From Himantopus leucocephalus (taxonomy: Eukaryota > Chordata > Aves > Charadriiformes > Recurvirostridae), in contig RSEF01000003.1 in assembly GCA_003993805.1 (NCBI GenBank), positions 37,768,288 through 37,832,287 on the forward strand: DNA of 64,000 nucleotides. The letters are read 5' to 3'. The position numbers and the translations under genes are program-made. The notes under the pieces are model-generated. The model worked only from the letters and a program-made list of their open reading frames with translations. It ran no database searches and had not been told where the DNA came from. Position 1 is the first letter of the stretch; each line of letters starts with the position of its first letter. Below are positions 58,377 through 64,000 of the stretch, piece after piece.

Positions 58377-58420
58377 GCAGGCTCTGCAAATGGGAACCTG
58401 CAGGCTCTGCACGGGAACCA
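58377..58420. repeat. Two tandem copies of a 22-23 bp unit
   Basis: gcaggctctgcaaatgggaa is followed directly by gcaggctctgcacgggaa. A local tandem duplication, without an N. Confidence 0.8.
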
Positions 58421-58927
58421 GAGACACTACACACCTAAAACTTACCCAGAGTGGCTGGGAAGCAGATTAATTTTAAAGACTGTGGCTTGTTTCTGGTTTC
58501 AGTTGATGTACAGGCCCCTCTTCCAACCACAGTTACGTAAGTCTTTTGGCATGTTTCACAGAACACATTAGATGCAAATAACATTTTTAACCACTTTAAC
58601 TATGGGCACTGGACAACTCAATAGACCATTAAAAGACCAAAGTCAGAGCAGTGTTACAGAAGGTTGTTTCAAGTAGGCACAATACTTCCTAGGCACAATA
58701 ATCTGTCTTAATACAATATCTAGCTTCAATTATTATTCCTACCTCTTTTCATTTATTTCCCAAACACAGTAATAAATAAGCTGTTATGTGACTAAATACT
58801 TCCATACATTAAAGCCCATGCAGGTGTTTTGTAACACAATTTGCCTTAACAGAGCTATCTTCCAAGAAGACTTCAGTTCTATAATTCGTTCCTAGTGAGT
58901 GCTGGTTCCATGTAGTGATCTTACCAC

Positions 58928-59180
58928 CCACATTCCTTCTGACAGCAACTACTGGGCGCAGTTTCGTGCTCTGCTAGCCAGGCCACACAAAAGAATTGCT
59001 GTCACCTTGCAGCCTTTGTTTCTGTGTTCCAGAGCCTCAGTAGCAGTAGCCGCAGCNCCACATTCCTTCTGACAGCAACTACTGGGCGCAGTTTCGTGCT
59101 CTGCTAGCCAGGCCACACAAAGGAATTGCTGTCACCTTGCAGCCCTTGTTTCCGTGTTCCAGAGCCTCAGTAGCAGTACC
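58928..59180. repeat. About 120-bp direct repeat split by a single N (likely assembly artefact)
   Basis: Copy 1 begins at 58928 (ccacattccttctgacagca) and ends at the N (59057). Copy 2 begins at 59058 and matches to about 59178 with a few substitutions. Confidence 0.85.
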
Positions 59181-59275
59181 TTAAATATGGCTGGTTTGCC
59201 CCCCCCCCCCCAAGCCTGCTTTCTGCTTTGCACAGCGGACTTTGGGATGGGGTTAGACTGTAGATCGCTCCTCCG

Positions 59276-59299
59276 AACTGTAACGCNAACTGTAACGTG
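59276..59299. repeat. 10-11 bp repeat flanking a single N
   Basis: aactgtaacgc, N (59287), aactgtaacgt. The same join pattern in miniature. Confidence 0.7.
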
Positions 59300-59639
59300 T
59301 CTGACGTTTTAACGTATTCAGAGCATCGGGAGCAGTTCTCGGATCTTCAGCACACGACGAAGTGGCTAAATTTTCAACAGAGTTCCTGTAGTTCGGAGAG
59401 CTGCTGTCCTTTCGGGGTTCTGCTGCGAAAAAATCCACTCTGAAAGATGTGTACGTACCGCCACTAACGCAGAACGCTGCAGCATCGCCGCCAGTCGCGA
59501 CGCTAAGGTGATTTTAGGCGCGTTTTTGTGTGGAGGATTAATCGTATTGGGAAGCGGTTAAACAAACCCCTCTCCTCGCGGAGCTGTTGCAGCAGAGCAT
59601 CGTGACGGCCACGACGGGTTATATACATGAATTCCCACG

Positions 59640-60600
59640 GGTAACGGGCAGATACAACGCAGCGGGGTTCCACGCGGAACCCGTGTGCCGCACGGGAAGG
59701 CCGCGGGGCCGGGGCGGGCAGGGCCTCCGCCGCCACCCCGCTGCCTGCCGCCCGAGCGCGAACCGACCGCGGGTTTCGGGGCGCCGCCCCCGGGGAAGGG
59801 GCGGGGGGGATGAGCCCCTCTTGCTGGCTGAGGGGCCTCCGATCGTAACGGCGGCGGGGCGGGCGCCGCTTCTCGTTACGACGTCACATCCGCTCCCGCG
59901 CGCGGCCTCACGGGTCCGTTCGTTGCCGTAGCGACGGAAGGCTCCTCCGCCTCTTCCGGCTTCGCATGGCGCCGTCTCTTCCGGTGCGGGGAGTAATATG
60001 GTGAGTGGCCCCCGCGGGGGGGAGAAGGGGCGGGCGGGAAGTCGCGCGTGGGAGCGGCGCGAGGAGGTGGCGGCGGTGTGGGGTGGCCGTTCCCGGGCGG
60101 GGGCCCTGCCGCCGCTGTGGCGGGGCAGGGCGGAGCGTCCCGGGCCCGCTGCCGGCCCGGCCCGGCCCAGAGCGCGCCGCCCCGTCGTCCCCCGTTCCGC
60201 TGCTGGCGCGAGCCCCGGCGGGCCGCCGGTGACGTGGCTGCGCGCGGGAGTTCCGCCTCCCCCCAGCCGGGACTCCGCCACCTTCATCCGCGGGCGGCCT
60301 CCCCCGTTGCCGGTAGCTGAGCGCGCCGCCGGCGGGGCGGGAAGCCTGGGGGAAGGAAGTGCCCCTTGGCCAGGGCGGCGGGGCGGCCGTTAACGGCTCC
60401 GGGGCGCGGGAGGAGCGGGCGCTGTGGTTTTCCGTGTAATACTTCCTCTTCAGACACCCCCCATCGTCGTGTCCCGCCCCCCCCTCACCCCCGTAGGCGG
60501 TGTCCCCGGTCACCGGTGGGTCTGCGGAGCCGCGGTGGGCGCGTAGGCCCCGTCGGAGCAAGCGGTAGGCGCTCAGCCCTGTAAGGCGGTGGTTTGGGTC
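59640..60600. promoter_or_regulatory. SLC30A6: SLC30A6 CpG-island promoter
   Basis: Dense CpG spanning the first coding exon and the start of intron 1. Two ETS/GABPA-type CTTCCGG elements lie at 59953-59959 and 59978-59984, just before the start codon. Long frames on both strands here are GC artefacts. Confidence 0.8.
59998..60000 (+). CDS. SLC30A6: SLC30A6 exon 1, coding part is the ATG only
   Basis: The start codon is directly followed by the donor (gtaATATG|GTGAGT), so exon 1 contributes only Met. The rest of exon 1 is 5'UTR inside the CpG island. Confidence 0.85.
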
Positions 60601-63600
60601 TGGGCCTCGGGGTTTTCCTTCAGCATCAAATCAGCCGGGGGAAGGGAACTCGCGTGGGGAGACACTGGCTGCCCGGCCCCTGCGCCCCTGTGCCCCTGTG
60701 CCGGTGGAAGCGCAGGGCTGTTGCCCCTGGTGCGTGTGGCTCGTGTCCTGAAGAAGAAGAAGAGTCATTCTTCTGGGAATGAACACGGCCTGTGCTCATT
60801 CAGCTGGGTGTCTAACTTCCCTTCTTGATGCTGGGCACAAACGAATTGACATCGGTATCAGTATGGGTCACAGGTGCTGTCACCTGTTGGCGTTGTAGGA
60901 GCAGGCACTCGCACTCATTGCAGAAGTACTTCTTGTACAGCTGTTGCAGCACTGCACGGGGACCTTCAGTGGCTGAGGCGTGGGGTAGCTGCCCTCCTGC
61001 TCAGCACAGAGGTGTTTCTCTCCATTGTGTTGCCACAAGTTTCGGAGCTAGGGAAGCTATAATGCCAAACTGCGACATCCGCTGAATTAGAGTTTGCTTC
61101 CCAGGGTGAACTATGGCCAGCCTGGGTTTGCACGGGGTTCTTCTCTGTGGTACAGAATACACAGCTTTAACGCACAGCATTCTTTATATGAGGTGTGGCG
61201 TAGTGCAGTTAGGCAATGGATGTACTGCTAACAGTATGGGAAAGCAATGAGTGTTAAGGTGACAGAGTAACCTTCATAAGCAGGCAGTCCACTGCCTGTT
61301 AGAAAAGCTTTCTGAAGTGTTCTTTCATCCTGTATATCTTTACTGAGGGGGAAAAAAAATCATGTCATGACTTGCTCGTAAAGAAAGTAGTAAGTGCCAG
61401 CCTTTTGCCCCACATGAGCAAAACTTGGAATCTATAATGCTGCTTTTTTAATTGATGACACCAAGATGTACATGTATTTCTGCAGATACTATGAAATACA
61501 GCTATGTTGACAACTGTGTGTGTAAGTTCATTGAGTCTGTTTTGGTAACCACCCTGTTACAGATGCAGTAGCTTACTATCAAACCTTATTTCATTCCGCC
61601 CCAAATTGCTGCATATGACAGACCACCCATTACAAGTCCACAAATTTCTATTGCAAATCAGAAGTGCTTTTCATGTGGAAAGCTCACTTCTTTGTGGGGA
61701 GAGTAGAATGGAAGATAGGTAACTAGAAGCTTTAGCCCTCTGAGGAAGGGGAGCAAGTGGCATAGTTGATGAATTTTTCTGGTAGTCTGTTTCCTGGCAC
61801 GGTTTGAGGAGAGCCACATAGCATCCCTCTCGCTCCCATCTCCTACGTGCATATGTGTCCTCTCAGCCCCAGGAAAGGAGAGGGAGCTCCTACAGTGACC
61901 GCATCTACTGTGCGCATTTAGGTTAAGCCAGGACTGAGATTGTTTTTATGTCTCGTGGTGTTACTGGCCTTGTGTCCACCACATTACAGATGATACCAGC
62001 ATTGCTTTTATTTCTCTGATGGGTTCTCATTTATATATATATAAACAATATTTTCCTGTTTTGTAAACCAGTTGGCTTTGGGTGGGATGTGTGCTTAGAT
62101 AAAGAAAAATATTTGTGTTTTCAGAACATCTGCAGTAGTTTTACTTAAATAAAAGTAAAACCCCCACTCTTTGAATGGTATTTTGGTATGTTTTCCAGTA
62201 AACTTGAATTCTGGATTATATCTAAATGAAGCCTGATTCTAAGTCATTCATCATTTTCTAATATAATAACCATATAAAATCATAGAATGGTTTAGGTTGG
62301 AAGGGACCTTGAAGACCATCTAGTTCCAACCCCCCTGCCATAGGCAGAGACACCTCCCACTCGGCCAGGTTGCTCAAGGCCCCATCCATGGTTATCAAAA
62401 AATATTCCTGAATTTAATGTTTACAGGCTATCTCTAATTAACAAAAAACTCATTCTGATTCTTTAGTATAATTATGAAAATAGTTTATAAATGACGATTT
62501 CCTTTTTGTTAATTTAAACTATGGTTTAAGTAAAATTTTCAATTAAACTTAATTTTTTTTTTTAAGGGGACAATACACCTGTTCCGCAAATCACAGAGAT
62601 CATTGGTTGGAAAGTTAACACATGAGTTCAGGCTGGTTGCAGCAGACAGGAGGGTAAGTATTTCTCAAACCAGGACGTTAATGAATAATACTAAAAAAGA
62701 CATCAGCTGTGATAAGTTAAAATGCATTATTAACTTGAGTATATTTTGAGAATATGTCTGAAAATTTCGAGCTGTGCTGAAAAAAAATATCCAGCTGTGA
62801 AGCTGGATTCCTTCCTGTGCATTGTCCCTGTCAGTTAGTGTTCTCCAGAATTGTACTTATATTTAATGCATTCAGTAGAACTGTAAACTGAATATGCACA
62901 GATGTTTTTGGGGCCTAAGTTCCAGCACAAAGAAAGGAACCCAGTAATATAAAGTTCTATAAGTCTGTCTTCAAAAGTCAAATGGTGTGTGCTGTAATTA
63001 AATGCGAATACTATACAGGGGTGAATTTTTAGACCAAAAAGGTATTTTAAGCATGGTGCTCAAGCACTGTTTATAAATGAGTTTTGAGACAATCTATAAA
63101 GTTAAAAATAGAATATGGGCTTGTTGTTCTGAAATGACTTGTAAATTTTTGGGAGGGAGGAGAAGCCAGTTCTGTTTGCATGATGAAGTACTGCAATATT
63201 GTTGTTTAAAACCAGCTAGGTTTATTTTTGTCTTGTGAGTTTTGGAAGATGTAAAATACATATTTACTCTCATCAACAGTCCTGGAAGATCTTGCTGTTT
63301 GGTGCTATAAATTTAATATGTATTGGCTTCCTGCTAATGTGGTGCAGCTCTACAAACAGCATAGGTAGGTGGCTCTCTTGTACTGAAACTGCATCCAACT
63401 ACCATGTGTTTCTTAGCTTGTGAAGTTCCAACATTCTAAAAAAGCCAAGTTCAGCACGTAATGGAGTTAGGTAGCTGCACAGCCAGGTTCGGAAAGTGCT
63501 TCCTTTTGATTTGCCACAGGCAGTTTGGAGTCATTTCTCACAGGCAAGTGCGGATGGGTGAAAGTCCTTCAAAGTTGGCAAGGTTTTCCAGACCTGCTGG

Positions 63601-63966
63601 TCATTTTCTTCCTGCAGTACCCTCTTTATCTTTAAGGTTGCAAAAAAGTAGATTTCTAAGCTAGTCTTCAAACATGGCAGTTCCTTATGTAAGGAGAGAC
63701 CCCCGCTTGCACCTGAATGAAGGTGTTTGTAGTTAAACATATTGGAGTGTTTAGAACATTCATATTATATACACATACAAAAGACAGAGACTTGCTCTAT
63801 CAGCAGAGAGAATTTATGTAGATAGAAGATGAAAAAGAGCTGCACAAGAGGGAGTTAGAACAATACAAGTTATTTCTGCACTGAAAAAATTATATTAAGT
63901 TTTAATATTTGCTTTTTCCACAGCTTTAACTGCTTACACATATTTGACAATCTTTGACCTTTTCAG
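59998..63966 (+). CDS. SLC30A6: SLC30A6 (ZnT6), Golgi zinc-transport subunit, 5' part only
   Basis: The first four coding exons are present: 59998-60000, 62567-62653, 63280-63364 and 63924-63966. They give MGTIHLFRKSQRSLVGKL, FRLVAADRR, SWKILLFGAINLICIGFLLM, WCSSTNSIALTAYTYLTIFD. This matches the N-terminus of vertebrate ZnT6, including the cytosolic basic tail and the first transmembrane helix (about residues 31-51), with the second starting near the window end. In the family ZnT6 lacks key zinc-coordinating residues and acts as a heterodimer with ZnT5 to load zinc into secretory-pathway enzymes such as alkaline phosphatases; the residues that decide this lie outside the window. The gene is in tandem downstream of SPAST, as in mammals. 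Confidence 0.95.
60001..62566 (+). other. SLC30A6: SLC30A6 intron 1
   Basis: Begins inside the CpG island. Contains a minus-strand CR1 tail (62279-62392) and a short (AT)n run near 62034. No other exon is supported. Confidence 0.7.
62279..62392 (-). mobile_element. CR1 LINE 3' fragment
   Basis: Plus strand reads atcatagaatggtttaggtt, ggaagggaccttgaagacca, tctagttccaaccccc and ccaggttgctcaaggcccca, a classic CR1 3' end in minus orientation. Confidence 0.95.
62567..62653 (+). CDS. SLC30A6: SLC30A6 exon 2
   Basis: 87 nt, GTIHLFRKSQRSLVGKL then THEFRLVAADRR, the cytosolic N-terminal segment. The acceptor is tttttttttaag and the donor is AGG|GTAAGT. Confidence 0.95.
63280..63364 (+). CDS. SLC30A6: SLC30A6 exon 3
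   Basis: 85 nt, SWKILLFGAINLICIGFLLM then WCSSTNSI, transmembrane helix 1. The acceptor is tcatcaacag and the donor is ATAG|GTAGGT. Confidence 0.95.
63924..63966 (+). CDS. SLC30A6: SLC30A6 exon 4
   Basis: 43 nt, ALTAYTYLTIFDLF plus two bases. The acceptor is ttttccacag and the donor is TCAG|GTGAGT. The remaining exons lie beyond the window. Confidence 0.93.
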
Positions 63967-64000
63967 GTGAGTTTTTTTCCCCATTTAGTCTTACAGTTGA

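Larger units (their letters stand above)
51961..59640. other. Intergenic region between SPAST and SLC30A6
   Basis: No supported gene. It holds a 100-N gap, an AT/GT microsatellite, a short LTR-end-like element (53195-53233), AATAAA motifs (about 54590 and 56077) that could belong to extended SPAST 3'UTRs, and three N-split duplications near 58.2-59.3 kb. SPAST and SLC30A6 are in tandem orientation. Confidence 0.6.
59966..62620 (+). promoter_or_regulatory. SLC30A6: Upstream ORF of SLC30A6, overlapping the main start
   Basis: An ATG at 59966-59968 (C at -3, G at +4), 32 bases before the ZnT6 ATG and out of frame, reads across the splice junction into exon 2 and stops at TAA after about 28 codons. 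The main ATG has the better context (A at -3, G at +4). This matters only if transcription starts upstream of 59966. Confidence 0.4.

Noticed and set aside
59619..60561. Two minus-strand frames of over 200 codons across the SLC30A6 island
   Set aside because: Low-complexity Arg/Pro/Gly composition, mutual overlap and no known family; best explained by high GC suppressing stops.

Overview
The window is vertebrate nuclear DNA, almost certainly from a bird and probably a neoavian one. It carries CR1 LINE 3' ends with the ATTCTATGATTCTATGA tail, an avian-type ERVL-like LTR, compact introns and GC-rich CpG-island promoters. The gene order DPY30(-) – SPAST(+) – SLC30A6(+) is the one known from human 2p22.3 and is expected on the chicken-3 equivalent.

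Layout: 1-6,950 is intergenic with one CR1 piece and small assembly artefacts. 6,950-12,650 is DPY30 on the minus strand: four coding exons encode an intact 99-residue protein, and a non-coding first exon lies in a CpG island. 12,650-14,600 starts in the same CpG island. It contains a candidate small plus-strand gene that I do not recognise: three exons with GT-AG introns and compatible phases, giving a 111-residue reading frame. 15,950-17,400 is the SPAST CpG island. 16,671-50,795 is the complete SPAST coding region: 17 exons, 616 codons, with every coding exon length equal to the human gene as I recall it. 50,796-about 51,960 is the SPAST 3'UTR. About 51,960-59,500 is intergenic. 59,500-60,600 is the SLC30A6 CpG island. 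59,998-63,966 holds the first four coding exons of SLC30A6, and the gene runs off the right edge.

The genes are housekeeping and functionally unrelated. DPY30 is a dimeric subunit of the MLL/SET1 H3K4 methyltransferase complexes. Spastin is a microtubule-severing AAA ATPase with a membrane hairpin. ZnT6 (SLC30A6) is a Golgi/TGN zinc-transport subunit. Nothing in the window suggests a shared pathway.

The points most worth a second look are the unrecognised three-exon gene beside DPY30, the stacked upstream ATGs over the weak SPAST start, the AAGCAG tandem acceptor at SPAST exon 2, the one-codon first coding exon of SLC30A6, and a series of direct repeats separated by a single N, which look like false duplications at contig joins.
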